Below, piece by piece: positions 35,228-44,082 of a stretch of 64,000 bases of DNA; position 1 is the first letter of the stretch, and each line of letters begins with the position of its first letter. This stretch comes from Phycisphaerales bacterium (GTDB taxonomy: Bacteria; Planctomycetota; Phycisphaerae; Tepidisphaerales; Tepidisphaeraceae), in NCBI GenBank assembly GCA_020847375.1, contig JADLCB010000011.1, forward strand, positions 1 to 64,000. The letters are read 5' to 3'. The notes under the pieces are model-generated. The model was not told the origin of the DNA. It was given only the letters and a program-made list of their open reading frames with translations, and ran no database searches. Position numbers and translations under genes: made by a program.

Positions 35228-36070
35228 ATGACACAAGTAACGAACGAACCGGAAGTTAGCTCCGCAGCGCAAGGGCGTGAATCATCGCCATGCGCCCCTG
35301 GGCAGACAGGTCAGCCGATGGGGGATTCGCTGCTGCAGCGCAAGCGCCGAAAAGTGCAAAAAGTATCCATTGTTATTCCGGTCTATAATGAGCAGGAAAC
35401 AATCCAGGAATTGATCGATCTGGTTGTCCGAGCGGCGTTGCCCGAGGGGCTGGATCGGGAAATTATTTGCGTCAACGACTGCTCGCGCGACAATACGTCG
35501 AGAAAACTGGATGAATTGCCGGGACTTTTTCCCGGATGCAGCTTTCAGATTGTTCATAAACCGCGCAACGAAGGAAAAGGGGCAGCGCTGCGCGACGGAT
35601 TCCGGCTGGCCAGCGGTGATGTGGTGCTGATTCAGGATGCGGATCTGGAATATGATCCGAGCGATTATCGTAAACTGCTTCAGCCTATCGTGGCGGATCG
35701 GGCGGATGTGGTTTATGGCTCGCGTTTTATTGGTGAGCCGCATCGGGTGCTGTATTACTGGCATTCGCTGGGCAATAAACTGCTGACAACGCTGAGTAAT
35801 ATGTTTACGAATCTGAATCTGACCGATATGGAAGTCTGTTACAAGGTTTTCCGCAAGTCGGTGCTGGATCAGATCGATCTGGTCTGCAATCGCTTCGGTT
35901 TTGAACCGGAAGTCACAGCCAAAATTGCCAAAATCAGGCCGCGAATCCGTATTTTCGAGGTGGGAATCAGTTATTATGGTCGCAGCTACGAAGAGGGGAA
36001 GAAAATTACGTGGAAAGATGGAATTAAGGCCATCCTGACCATCATCCGATTTGGACTAGGCAATCGCTGA
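35228..36070 (+). CDS. Glycosyltransferase family 2 (dolichol-phosphate-mannose synthase-like)
   Basis: The start at 35228 (MTQVTNEPEVSSAAQG) is chosen over the frame extension back into TypA. The 280-residue protein shows VSIVIPVYNEQETIQELIDL, then IICVNDCSRDNTSRKLDEL and the metal-binding VVLIQDADLEYDPSDYRKL. GSRFIGEPHRVLYYWHSLGN and the later FGFEPEVTAKIAKI are typical for GT2 enzymes that transfer sugars to lipid carriers. It lacks C-terminal membrane helices, so it acts at the membrane surface or in the cytoplasm. The next gene is a UDP-sugar enzyme, so both may serve surface glycan synthesis. Confidence 0.9.
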   Translation: MTQVTNEPEVSSAAQGRESSPCAPGQTGQPMGDSLLQRKRRKVQKVSIVIPVYNEQETIQELIDLVVRAALPEGLDREIICVNDCSRDNTSRKLDELPGLFPGCSFQIVHKPRNEGKGAALRDGFRLASGDVVLIQDADLEYDPSDYRKLLQPIVADRADVVYGSRFIGEPHRVLYYWHSLGNKLLTTLSNMFTNLNLTDMEVCYKVFRKSVLDQIDLVCNRFGFEPEVTAKIAKIRPRIRIFEVGISYYGRSYEEGKKITWKDGIKAILTIIRFGLGNR

Positions 36071-36182
36071 CGATTTATTGCCCAGGCCCGATAATCATGG
36101 CGCGGTGAAAATGCCGCAGCGTAATGCCGATGATAACCCTGACGGGTCTGATTATTCGAGTCTCCTATTTGCAAAGCAACCT

Positions 36183-37124
36183 ATGCGTATTTTAATTTCC
36201 GGTGGCGCCGGTTTTTTAGCATCTCATCTGACGGATCTCCTGCTGGAACAGGGGCATCAGGTCATCGGGGTGGATAATTTCATTACCGGTCAGCGGGAAA
36301 ATATCGCCCATCTGGACGATGTTGACAATTACCGTTTTATCGAAGCCGATGTCATCGAACCGTTGAGTATCAGCGGATCGATCGATCGTATTTACCATAT
36401 GGCTTCGCCGGCCAGCCCGATCGGTTACGTCAAGCATCAGGTGGCGACGCTCAAGGTCAACAGCCAGGGGACTTGGAATCTGCTGGAACTGGCCGAGAAG
36501 AAAAAGGCGCGTTTTTTAATGGCCAGCACCAGCGAATGTTATGGTGATCCGGCGGTTAATCCGCAAAGCGAATCGTACTGGGGCAATGTCAATCCCATCG
36601 GTATGCGCAGCATGTACGATGAAGCCAAGCGTTTCAGCGAAGCCTGCACGATGGCTTATCACCGCGAGCGCGGCGTTGATACGCGGCTGATCCGTATTTT
36701 CAACACGTATGGCCCGCGCATGGACCCGTATGATGGCCGGGTGGTGATCAGTTTTATCTGCCAGGCGCTGAATGATGAGGACATTACCGTCTTCGGCGAT
36801 GGCAGGCAGACACGTTCACTCTGCTATGTTTCGGATCTGGTGCGTGGAATCAATCTGGTGATGGAAAGTGATTTTGTTGAACCGATCAACCTGGGCAACC
36901 CCAGCGAGCTGACGATTCTGGACATTGCCCGGGAAGTATTGGCATTGATCCCGGGCAGCAAGAGCAAGATCGTCCATCAACCCATGCCGCCGGATGATCC
37001 GAAAGTGCGCTGTCCGGATATCAGCCGGGCCAGAAAAATCCTGGGTTGGGAACCCGTGGTCACGCGCAGTGAAGGGCTGGCCAAGATGATCGAATATTAC
37101 CGCGATCAACTGGTGCGGCGCTAA
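36183..37124 (+). CDS. UDP-glucuronate decarboxylase (UDP-xylose synthase-like)
   Basis: From the ATG at 36183 the protein has 313 residues. The SDR NAD-binding motif is GGAGFLASHLTDLLLEQGHQ. The catalytic set is present: TSECYGDP, and YDEAKRFSEACTMAY with Tyr and Lys, followed by RIFNTYGPRMDPYDGRV. This combination, including the YDEAKR box, is typical of UXS enzymes that convert UDP-glucuronate to UDP-xylose. The C-terminal ISRARKILGWEPVVTRSEGL is also usual. It lies 113 bp after the GT2 gene, on the same strand, and both may act in polysaccharide synthesis. Confidence 0.92.
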   Translation: MRILISGGAGFLASHLTDLLLEQGHQVIGVDNFITGQRENIAHLDDVDNYRFIEADVIEPLSISGSIDRIYHMASPASPIGYVKHQVATLKVNSQGTWNLLELAEKKKARFLMASTSECYGDPAVNPQSESYWGNVNPIGMRSMYDEAKRFSEACTMAYHRERGVDTRLIRIFNTYGPRMDPYDGRVVISFICQALNDEDITVFGDGRQTRSLCYVSDLVRGINLVMESDFVEPINLGNPSELTILDIAREVLALIPGSKSKIVHQPMPPDDPKVRCPDISRARKILGWEPVVTRSEGLAKMIEYYRDQLVRR

Positions 37125-37170
37125 TTATTTTCCCGCTGGCGGCCCGATTTTTCAGCGGTTTGTCCAATAT

Positions 37171-37209
37171 AAAAAAGAACGGTCGGCGCGGATCCGTCGC
37201 ACCGACCGT
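37171..37209 (-). terminator. Intrinsic terminator below the HAD phosphatase gene
   Basis: On the - strand ACGGTCGG and CCGACCGT pair across a 15-base loop, followed by TCTTTTTT. It lies about 165 bp beyond the stop of the HAD gene and may also define the end of a separate small transcript. Confidence 0.8.
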
Positions 37210-37372
37210 TAGAGCCTGCGAATCCTTTCGCACCGTCCCTGAATCGAGAGGTCGTTGGCTTTCATCAGGTTGATTCAACCCGCCGAACGCCGCCTGCCTC
37301 TATTTGTCCCGATGTCGCCGTGCCCAGCCTCGCTCCGTGGTCAGACAAAGAGGCTTTGATCGGACCGCGGTT
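37210..37372 (-). ncRNA. Possible structured 3' UTR or small RNA
   Basis: No gene is found between the HAD stop and the terminator at 37171. The - strand holds several short hairpins: TGCGAA-AGGA-TTCGCA at 37217-37232, and GGTTGA-A-TCAACC at 37268-37280. No match to RNase P, SRP, tmRNA or 6S consensus could be recognised. It may simply be a 3' UTR. Confidence 0.25.
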
Positions 37373-38254
37373 TCACCGGGGATCTTCACACGAACAGATG
37401 GTACTACTTTCCGTGTTGGCCATCTGCTCGAGGAATTCCGCCAGACTGTCGCTGCTGTTGGTTCCAATGACCCGCTTGGCGACCGCCTTGATCTGCGGTT
37501 TGGCGTTGCCCATGGCCACACCCAAACCCGCACTCTGGATCATGATCTGATCATTTGAATCATCACCGACTGTAATAATCTGCGACTCCATTATATCGCG
37601 CTGTCGGGCGATGCGCCGAATTCCCTCCCATTTGTTGACCGATGGGTCAAAACATTCCAGCACTTCGACATCAGATGAAACGCGCAACGAGTGAACCAGC
37701 ACGTTCGATCCGAAACGCTCCTTGAGCAACTGCTGCGCCTGGCTTGTCTGTCCGGTTGAACCGACGATGCCCAGACGGATGGTATGGGCATGATCAAAGT
37801 TCCCCAGCGAACCGATGCGCGTCACCCGGGCGTTGAAATGTTGCATCCAGTGCGTGGTGGCGGCATTGAGGGCGACTCCGGCAGTCGCGTAATAGTCAGC
37901 CCCGGCGGCGGAGCTGTCTTGCAACGCCAGAACCGCATGGCCAAGATTTTCCAATTGCCCCGAAATTTCCTTCGCCAGAACAGGTTGCATTTTCTGTTGG
38001 AACAGGGTCGCGCCGTTGCGCGTATCAACAAGCACCGCGCCACCGATGAATACACCCAGGTCATAGTGATCGACCTGTTCCAGCACAGGCTGACTTTCCA
38101 GATAGCTTCGACCGGTGGCGAAACAGACAGTCCAGCCGCAACTGACGAGCTGATGCACCGCCTGCTTGAGGCGTGGTCGAACTCTGGCTTGCGGGTCCAG
38201 TAAAGTCCCGTCCAAGTCCAGAGCAATCATGCGATAGTCACTTGTTTCGGTCAT
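37373..38254 (-). CDS. HAD-superfamily phosphatase, Cof subfamily
   Basis: The 293-residue product has the HAD nucleophile motif ALDLDGTLLDPQARV near residue 12, motif II in VCFATGRSYLESQPV, and the terminal motif VGDDSNDQIMIQSAGLGVAM near 245. A long C2-type cap domain lies between. Cof-type enzymes remove phosphate from sugar phosphates, flavin precursors or pyridoxal phosphate. The substrate cannot be told. The residue order and length are normal for the family. Confidence 0.92.
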   Translation of the reverse strand: MTETSDYRMIALDLDGTLLDPQARVRPRLKQAVHQLVSCGWTVCFATGRSYLESQPVLEQVDHYDLGVFIGGAVLVDTRNGATLFQQKMQPVLAKEISGQLENLGHAVLALQDSSAAGADYYATAGVALNAATTHWMQHFNARVTRIGSLGNFDHAHTIRLGIVGSTGQTSQAQQLLKERFGSNVLVHSLRVSSDVEVLECFDPSVNKWEGIRRIARQRDIMESQIITVGDDSNDQIMIQSAGLGVAMGNAKPQIKAVAKRVIGTNSSDSLAEFLEQMANTESSTICSCEDPR

Positions 38255-38323
38255 CTGATTACTACGACTGGCAATCTACTTAGTTCTCCAGCATATGCAA
38301 GAATGAAATCTGCTGACGACGAG

Positions 38324-38332
38324 TTATCCACA
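38324..38332 (+). promoter_or_regulatory. Single consensus DnaA box TTATCCACA
   Basis: TTATCCACA is an exact match to the DnaA box consensus. It lies in a 256-bp AT-richer intergenic region. The following TTGTGGAG forms an inverted repeat with it. A one-mismatch copy (TTATCCAGA) lies at 38938. A cluster typical of oriC is not seen. Confidence 0.4.
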
Positions 38333-38472
38333 CCAATAGTTGTGGAGAGTGGATCAACACTATCTAACTGTAGTATAGCAAAGATATTTACAGGTTGTTT
38401 GACGTAAAGCGTGGAGCGGGTTGCTTGATTCACTTTTTGCAGCCTCTTGTGCGGCTAAATGTCCCAGCTGAA

Positions 38473-38512
38473 ATATTCTTCTTGACATTCAGATATTCCG
38501 ATATAAGAATAT
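38473..38512 (+). promoter_or_regulatory. Promoter and ATATTC/GAATAT operator of the sulfur operon
   Basis: TTGACA at 38482 is followed after 16 bp by TAAGAA at 38504. Half-sites ATATTCTT (38473), ATATTCCG (38493) and AAGAATAT (38505) form perfect inverted pairs, much like the operators of BigR/YgaV-type ArsR proteins. The last half-site overlaps the ATG at 38511, so the mRNA may be leaderless or start lower down. Confidence 0.65.
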
Positions 38513-38861
38513 GGCGATGACGCTAAGCGATGACATGGTGCAGATGGTGGTTCGGCGCTTGCGGGCCATTGCGGATGAAAGTCGGGTGCGTTTGTTGGCG
38601 CATCTCAAGGCCGGGCCGGCCAACGTGACGAGTCTTTCGCGCGAGTTGAAGCTGGCGCAGGCGTCGGTCTCCAAGCATCTGGCGGTGCTGCGCGATGCAG
38701 GGCTGGTTGATGTTGAACGTATTGGGACGCAGGCGCGTTATTTCATTGCTGATGAGTCGGTCTTCCAGCTTTGCCAGATTGTCTGCGATGGTGTGGCGCG
38801 CCATCTGCAGCAACAGGGACAGGTGCTAAAAAAATTACGCCATGATGTTTTCGTGTCCTGA
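38511..38861 (+). CDS. ArsR-family regulator of a sulfur operon (BigR/YgaV-like)
   Basis: The 116-residue product is a winged helix: LRAIADESRVRLLAHLKAGP, then NVTSLSRELKLAQASVSKHL and AVLRDAGLVDVERIG. The classic metal-binding ELCVC box is missing; the only cysteines, at 88 and 92 (LCQIVC), lie in the last helix. Redox- or persulfide-sensing through two Cys is known for BigR and SqrR relatives, although their Cys positions differ. The next genes are a rhodanese and a CoA-disulfide reductase, so sulfide or persulfide is the likely signal. It probably binds the ATATTC/GAATAT sites at its own start. Confidence 0.82.
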   Translation: MAMTLSDDMVQMVVRRLRAIADESRVRLLAHLKAGPANVTSLSRELKLAQASVSKHLAVLRDAGLVDVERIGTQARYFIADESVFQLCQIVCDGVARHLQQQGQVLKKLRHDVFVS

Positions 38862-38962
38862 TCAGAAATATGAATTGGCGCGCTGTGGCCGCAGTGGTGG
38901 GCAGCGCGGTAAATGAATTGTTGTGAAGGTGAACAGTTATCCAGACAAAGGAGATTTATCAA

Positions 38963-39535
38963 ATGACAACGGCAACCGTGAATCCAACGTCCCCGACCTC
39001 AATCGGTTTTCAATCCATCACCCCAGCCAAACTGGCCGAGCAGATGCGCAGCGGTGCAAAATCAATACCGCTGATCGATGTTCGCACTCCGGTTGAATTT
39101 GCTGAAGTGCATATCGATGGTGCGCTGAACATGCCTCTGGATCAGCTTGATTGCTCGACCATTTCCGGGCCGGTCTATGTGGTCTGTAAGAGCGGGGGGC
39201 GCTCAAGCAAGGCGTGCAGCCAGCTTGTGCAGGCGGGCGTGTGCGAAGTCGTGACTGTGGCAGGGGGCGTTGATGCCTGGGTGGCAGCCGGCCTGCCGGT
39301 GAAGCGTGATGCCAGCGTGATGTCGCTGGAACGACAGGTGCGCATCGCCGCGGGGCTGCTGGTGTTGATTGGTTTGGTGCTGGGCTTTTGGGTCAGCCCG
39401 TGGGTTTATCTGCTCAGCGCGTTTGTGGGCGCGGGGTTGATCTTCGCCGGTATGACTAATTTCTGTGGAATGGGGCTTTTGCTGGCCAAAATGCCATGGA
39501 ACAAATTCCAAACCGGAACTTGTTGTTCGCGCTAA
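38963..39535 (+). CDS. Membrane rhodanese (YgaP-like)
   Basis: The 190-residue product has a rhodanese domain (PLIDVRTPVEFAEVHIDGAL and the active loop VVCKSGGRS, Cys75) followed by a DUF2892-type tail with two helices (AAGLLVLIGLVLGFWV and VYLLSAFVGAGLIFAGM). The active loop of six residues between Cys and the Arg-Ser end is typical of sulfur transferases. In E. coli YgaP has the same arrangement and handles sulfane sulfur at the membrane. GGAGA before the ATG at 38963 supports the start. It sits between the ArsR gene and the CoA-disulfide reductase. Confidence 0.9.
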   Translation: MTTATVNPTSPTSIGFQSITPAKLAEQMRSGAKSIPLIDVRTPVEFAEVHIDGALNMPLDQLDCSTISGPVYVVCKSGGRSSKACSQLVQAGVCEVVTVAGGVDAWVAAGLPVKRDASVMSLERQVRIAAGLLVLIGLVLGFWVSPWVYLLSAFVGAGLIFAGMTNFCGMGLLLAKMPWNKFQTGTCCSR

Positions 39536-39612
39536 AGATATTGTTTTCATCAGGCCTGTGCGGGCTGGATCAGATGAGTGAACGACTGAATCTCAACGAC
39601 CGAGGGTTATCC

Positions 39613-41244
39613 ATGAAGATCGTGATTATTGGCGGCGTGGCTGGTGGGATGAGTGCAGCAACCCGCGCGCGGCGCATGAATGAGTCAGCCCAGATCACTG
39701 TGTTGGAGCGGGGCGGTTATGTTTCGTTCGCCAATTGTGGTCTGCCGTATTATCTGGCGGGGCGCATTGTCAGCCGCGATAAGTTGCTGGTTACAACCCC
39801 GCAGACCATCAAGCAGCGCTTTAACATCGACGTTCATGTGCGCCATGAAGTCACCGGCATTGATCGGGCGGGAAAAGAAGTTGAGGTGCGCAATCTCCAG
39901 ACGCAGGAGATGTTCACCCTGGCGTATGACAAACTCATTATTGCCACCGGCGCCAATGCGATCGTTCCGCCGATTGATCATGTCCGGGCGGGCAACGTGT
40001 TTTTGCTGCGTTCGATGGAAGATACCCTGGCTGCCGAGGCGTGGCTGAAAGAGCATCAACCGCGCCGGGTGGCGATTGTCGGGGCGGGGTTTATTGGTTT
40101 GGAAATGGCTGAAGCGATGCACGATCGGGGGCTGGCGGTGACGATCATCGAGAAAGCACCGCATGCCTTGCCGCCGGTTGATGCGGAAATGGCAGCCTTG
40201 GCGCACAGCGCCCTCAAACGCCATGAGGTAACGTTGATCACCGGTACGGGTTTGTCCTGGCTGCGGGCGCAGGATGGTCTGGTGAATGGTGTTGGTCTGG
40301 ACGATGGGCGGATTGTTGATACCGACATGGTTTTCCTGTCAATCGGCGTGCGGCCCAACACGCTTTTGGCAGCGCAGGCGGAATTGAAATTAGGTCCGTC
40401 AGGTGGGATCGAGGTTGATCGATATCAACGCACCAGCGACAACGATATCTATGCGGTGGGTGATGTAACCGAGGCGCTGCATGGTGTCAGCCATAAAAGC
40501 GTGCGCGTGCCGCTGGCCGGCCCGGCCAACCGTCAGGGGCGCACCGCCGGCGAACATGCCGCCACCGGTTCGGCCCCACCATCAGGCCCGGTGATGGGTA
40601 CTGCCATTGTGCAGGTTTTCGATCTGTCACTTGGGGTTACCGGTCTGAGCCAGCGCGACGCGGCGCGTAATGGTCTGGACGTGGACGCCTCCTATGTCCT
40701 GCCTGGTCATCATGCCGGTTATTACCCCGGTGCCCAGCAGATGTATTTGAAATTGATTTACGAAAAAGCGACCGGTCGGATCATCGGCGCCCAGGCGGGC
40801 GGCGGGGCGGGTGTGGACAAGCGATTGGATGTGATCGCGACCGCGATGCGTTTTGGCGCAACCATCGACGATCTGGCGGAGCTGGATCTGGCGTATGCCC
40901 CGCAGTTTGGCTCAGCCAAGGATCCCGTGCATATGGCAGCGTTTGTGGCGCAGAACCAGAGACGTGATCTGGCGCAGGGCGTGATCTTCAGTGAACTGGA
41001 TGGTCAGTTGCTGGTTGATGTGCGCGAACCGGATGAATTTGCCAGTGGTTCATTACCGGGTGCAATCAATATCCCACTGGGCAAACTGCGCAGCCGCATC
41101 GGCGAGCTGGAGCGCAATCAGCCAACCGTGGTCTTCTGCAAAGTCGGTCAGCGCGGGTATGTTGCCCAGCGGATTCTCAAACAAAATGGTTTTGCAAATG
41201 TGAAAAACCTGAAGGGCGGCCTGCAGATGGCGCAGCCGAACTGA
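39613..41244 (+). CDS. CoA-disulfide reductase fused to rhodanese
   Basis: From the ATG at 39613 the protein has 543 residues. The FAD motif is IIGGVAGGMSAATRARRMNE and the single redox Cys42 lies in FANCGLPYYLAG, typical of CoA-disulfide reductases. The NAD-binding motif is VAIVGAGFIGLEMAEAMHDR near residue 155. A C-terminal rhodanese domain starts near residue 460 (DGQLLVDVREPDEFASGSLP) and has an active Cys in VVFCKVGQRGY. Such fusions reduce CoA-persulfide or polysulfide with NAD(P)H. Together with the YgaP-like protein it can move and reduce sulfane sulfur, under the ArsR regulator upstream. Confidence 0.92.
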   Translation: MKIVIIGGVAGGMSAATRARRMNESAQITVLERGGYVSFANCGLPYYLAGRIVSRDKLLVTTPQTIKQRFNIDVHVRHEVTGIDRAGKEVEVRNLQTQEMFTLAYDKLIIATGANAIVPPIDHVRAGNVFLLRSMEDTLAAEAWLKEHQPRRVAIVGAGFIGLEMAEAMHDRGLAVTIIEKAPHALPPVDAEMAALAHSALKRHEVTLITGTGLSWLRAQDGLVNGVGLDDGRIVDTDMVFLSIGVRPNTLLAAQAELKLGPSGGIEVDRYQRTSDNDIYAVGDVTEALHGVSHKSVRVPLAGPANRQGRTAGEHAATGSAPPSGPVMGTAIVQVFDLSLGVTGLSQRDAARNGLDVDASYVLPGHHAGYYPGAQQMYLKLIYEKATGRIIGAQAGGGAGVDKRLDVIATAMRFGATIDDLAELDLAYAPQFGSAKDPVHMAAFVAQNQRRDLAQGVIFSELDGQLLVDVREPDEFASGSLPGAINIPLGKLRSRIGELERNQPTVVFCKVGQRGYVAQRILKQNGFANVKNLKGGLQMAQPN

Positions 41245-41277
41245 CGCGCTGGTGACGATGATCGTCGCAGGGGTAAC

Positions 41278-42198
41278 TCAGCGGGATGGCTGGCGATAGG
41301 GTTTGAAATAATCCAGGGCGTGGCGGATTGCAGCGGCGCTGTCAGGTGTTGAGCGCGGATCGAGACAGATGCCACCGCGATAGTCAGCCGCTTGCAGATT
41401 GGCCAGCAGCGCCGGCCAGTTGGTATCGCCACGACCGATCAAGGCTGGCTGGGTTCGCCGCTGCGTGCCGCCGATGGCATCGCGCCCGCGGACATGGCGG
41501 ATGAGCGTTCCAAGATGATCGAAAACATCATCAAGCAGCCAGTCATCTTCGAGGATGCCAACCGGATCGAGATCGACACCGAACCAGGGGCAATCCAGCC
41601 TGTGCAGTATCGCCGCCAGCGATTGCAGACTGGATAGCTGGCTGCGCAGTGCCAGCACGACGCCAAGGCGGTCAGCATGGGTACACAGCTCGCGCATGGC
41701 GCTCTCGGTCGATGCCTCAAATTCCGGTTGGCGCTGCGGCGGTTGCTGCTGGGGTGCTTCCAGCGGTTTTATATCAGCCGGTGACGGGATGATAATCAGC
41801 CCCGCCTGTTCCGGGCTGATGCGGGGTGGTGTGGGCGCTGGTGGTGCCGGGGGCACAGGAAGCTGCCCAACATCCAGACACAGAACCTTCGCCCCCAAGC
41901 CGCGACAGGCATTAAGGGCAGAGCGACAAAAACTTAAAACCTGATCAATATCCGATTCGGGGCGAAACGCGCGGGCAGGCAGCGCTACATCCAGACCTGC
42001 CAGCAGGAGATTGCGGCTGGCGAAGATTTGCCGCACTTCGCGCTGACCGGTATCGGAAAGATGCACGATCGCACTGGCCGGGTCGGCGACATCGACCAGC
42101 ACCCCATCCAGCCCCAAGGTGCGCGCTGCCAGAGCGGACTGGCGGAGGTCGGGCGAGAGACTGCTTGCTACCGCGGTAATGGGAAATTCAACGGGCAT
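41278..42198 (-). CDS. Sugar phosphate isomerase/epimerase-like TIM barrel
   Basis: The 306-residue product has the xylose-isomerase-like TIM-barrel order: SLSPDLRQSALAARTLGLDG at the start, LGAKVLCLDVGQLPVPPAPP, and CPWFGVDLDPVGILEDDWLL with the metal-binding Asp. The later HVRGRDAIGG and RGDTNWPALLANLQAADYRG, then GICLDPRSTPDS, give the final strands. A Pro-rich insert (residues 115-160) is unusual. Such proteins are common in planctomycetes and often act on inositol or keto-sugars. Convergent with the sulfur operon, 33 bp apart. Confidence 0.82.
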   Translation of the reverse strand: MPVEFPITAVASSLSPDLRQSALAARTLGLDGVLVDVADPASAIVHLSDTGQREVRQIFASRNLLLAGLDVALPARAFRPESDIDQVLSFCRSALNACRGLGAKVLCLDVGQLPVPPAPPAPTPPRISPEQAGLIIIPSPADIKPLEAPQQQPPQRQPEFEASTESAMRELCTHADRLGVVLALRSQLSSLQSLAAILHRLDCPWFGVDLDPVGILEDDWLLDDVFDHLGTLIRHVRGRDAIGGTQRRTQPALIGRGDTNWPALLANLQAADYRGGICLDPRSTPDSAAAIRHALDYFKPYRQPSR

Positions 42199-42242
42199 GG
42201 TCGTTTACTACATTCAAGCACAGTGACAGGAATAATGGATAT

Positions 42243-43103
42243 TTACTGGGAAAATGGTTCGCTGCGCCGGTTCCAGTTGTCAGCTGAAATATCGTCCAGA
42301 TTAAATCGATCCTCAGCAATTGACTGGTTGATCTTCAGTTCGGTCAGGACCGTGGTCTGCACGCTGGACTGGCTGCTGGTCATAATACGCTGGGGGAAAC
42401 GCGATTGCAGATTGACCCAGACATCGATCGATGCGAAATCATTCTGAAATTGTGTATCGGGTCGGGGGACGAGAACGAGCCGGACCGTATCCTGCACCTG
42501 TGACAGTTGATCGGGTTCGACATCCTGCTGGGCAGGTAGGGTGCTGACTTCAAACAGCTTATTGACTTCGGCTGGATCCTGACCGATGGGCAGGGGGAAG
42601 GGGCCTTCGCCCAGTTTGAGCAGATCGGTTGTCTGACCGGGTTTGAGGACTTGGCGCGCGACCTCGATTCTGGAGCTGTAGTCGCGATCAATGAGCCAGC
42701 CATCCTTGAGCAGATATTCAATCCGGCGATTTACCGTACCGCGGTCATCGGTAAGTTTGTCAAAAGTCAGGCGCATGCGCACGGCGCCATCATCGCTGCG
42801 CGCGTACCAGACCGTGCCGCTGCGCTGACGAATGGCACCGGTGAGATTGTCCATTTCTTCCATGGAGACGGACGCCTGAAAATCGCGCAGGTTCTGACCA
42901 CTGTTTTGCAGAACAGCCAGAATCTGCTGGGCGGTTGAATCGTTGGACAGATGATGATCAACCGTGGCGGGGGATTCGGTGCCTGGGGCGGTGGCGGCAG
43001 TTTCGGCGGTGGTCGCAGGAGGTTGAGCCTGCGCCCGCTGCAAAGCGCCCGCGGCGACGATAGCGGCCAACAGGAAATGGCAAAATGAATGAGGCATGGA
43101 CAT
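42243..43103 (-). CDS. LolA-like outer-membrane lipoprotein carrier family protein
   Basis: The start at 43103 (MSMPHSFCHFLLAAIVAAGA) gives a signal peptide ending near RAQAQ, and 286 residues. The mature part matches the LolA-like open barrel: LAVLQNSGQNLRDFQASVSM, then GTVWYARSDDGAVRMRLTFD and a following EYLLKDGWLIDRDYSSRIEV. A Pro/Thr/Ala-rich linker lies after the signal. It is periplasmic. True LolA carries lipoproteins; this version is divergent and may have another role in lipid transfer. Confidence 0.7.
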   Translation of the reverse strand: MSMPHSFCHFLLAAIVAAGALQRAQAQPPATTAETAATAPGTESPATVDHHLSNDSTAQQILAVLQNSGQNLRDFQASVSMEEMDNLTGAIRQRSGTVWYARSDDGAVRMRLTFDKLTDDRGTVNRRIEYLLKDGWLIDRDYSSRIEVARQVLKPGQTTDLLKLGEGPFPLPIGQDPAEVNKLFEVSTLPAQQDVEPDQLSQVQDTVRLVLVPRPDTQFQNDFASIDVWVNLQSRFPQRIMTSSQSSVQTTVLTELKINQSIAEDRFNLDDISADNWNRRSEPFSQ

Positions 43104-43193
43104 ATCCCTGATATGGACACGGCAAAATGAAAAAGGTTGTTGCCGCTGATCCAATTTTCAGCGTCTGTTGTCGTCAATATCGGGGATAAAAGC

Positions 43194-43226
43194 AAGCCGC
43201 TGGTTGTCCGTGGACACCAGCGGCTT
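43194..43226 (-). terminator. Intrinsic terminator of the sigma factor gene
   Basis: AAGCCGCTGGT and ACCAGCGGCTT form a perfect 11-bp stem around an 11-base loop; GCTTTTATC follows on the - strand. It lies about 28 bp after the stop of the sigma factor gene. Confidence 0.82.
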
Positions 43227-43254
43227 GGAGTGAGAGAGGAGGGCCGGATAAAAC

Positions 43255-44082
43255 TCAATTATTCAATTCAGTCATAATGCTGCGCAACTTCCGCAGCGCC
43301 TCATGTTCGATCTGGCGCACGCGCTCACGTGTCAGGCCGATTTCCTCGCCAATCTGCTTCAGGGTCATCGGTTCTGTTCCCTGCAAGCCATACCGCAGGC
43401 GGAGGATTTGCGCCGTCCGCTCGTCAATGTCGTCCAGCAGCGTCATCAGCGTGGTGATTTCGTCGCAGCCCATGACATTGTCTTCGGGGCTGAGCGTGCG
43501 GGTGTCGCAGACAATTTCTTCAATGGTAATTTCGCCATCATCCCCGCCGTACTGGGTCGGGGAATGAAACGCCTTGAGGGCCTTGCGGATGATCTTCAGT
43601 TTCTTCGATGATACTTTCATCCGTGTCGCCACTTCGTCCATCGTTGGCAGGCGGCCGAGACGATCTTCCAGGTGGCGCACCGCCTGTTTGAACTTGGAAA
43701 TCATTTCCATCATGTACGCAGGAATATGAATCGGCTGAACGCTGTTGATGAGTGCGCGCTTGATGGCCTGCTTGATCCACCAGCTGGCGTAGGTGCTGAA
43801 CCGGCAGCCGTTTTCGGGATCAAATCCTTCAACCGCCTTGAGCAGGCCGATATTACCCTCCTCAATCAGGTCGGTGAGGCTAAGTCCGCGGTTGGTGTAA
43901 TGCTTGGCGATGTTGACCACCAGGCGCAGGTTCGAGCGCACCATCCGTTCGCGGGCGTCGGGGTCGTTGTCATTGATGATGCGCCGCCCCAGCTCCTTTT
44001 CCTCCTTGGCGCTGAGCAGCGAACAGGTATTGATCGACCGCAAATATAACTGCAAATCAGATTGAACTGCTACCGATGCCAT
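43255..44082 (-). CDS. RNA polymerase sigma-70 family factor (RpoD/SigA-like, short)
   Basis: The 275-residue product has region 1.2 ([20 protein letters not shown]), region 2 ([40 protein letters not shown], then [18 protein letters not shown]), region 3 ([20 protein letters not shown]) and region 4 ([20 protein letters not shown], then [19 protein letters not shown]). Region 1.1 is absent, so it is much shorter than RpoD of E. coli. It is either the primary factor of a planctomycete or a group 2 relative. A strong terminator follows it. The upstream intergenic region of 432 bp is long, which fits regulated expression. Confidence 0.93.
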   Translation of the reverse strand: MASVAVQSDLQLYLRSINTCSLLSAKEEKELGRRIINDNDPDARERMVRSNLRLVVNIAKHYTNRGLSLTDLIEEGNIGLLKAVEGFDPENGCRFSTYASWWIKQAIKRALINSVQPIHIPAYMMEMISKFKQAVRHLEDRLGRLPTMDEVATRMKVSSKKLKIIRKALKAFHSPTQYGGDDGEITIEEIVCDTRTLSPEDNVMGCDEITTLMTLLDDIDERTAQILRLRYGLQGTEPMTLKQIGEEIGLTRERVRQIEHEALRKLRSIMTELNN

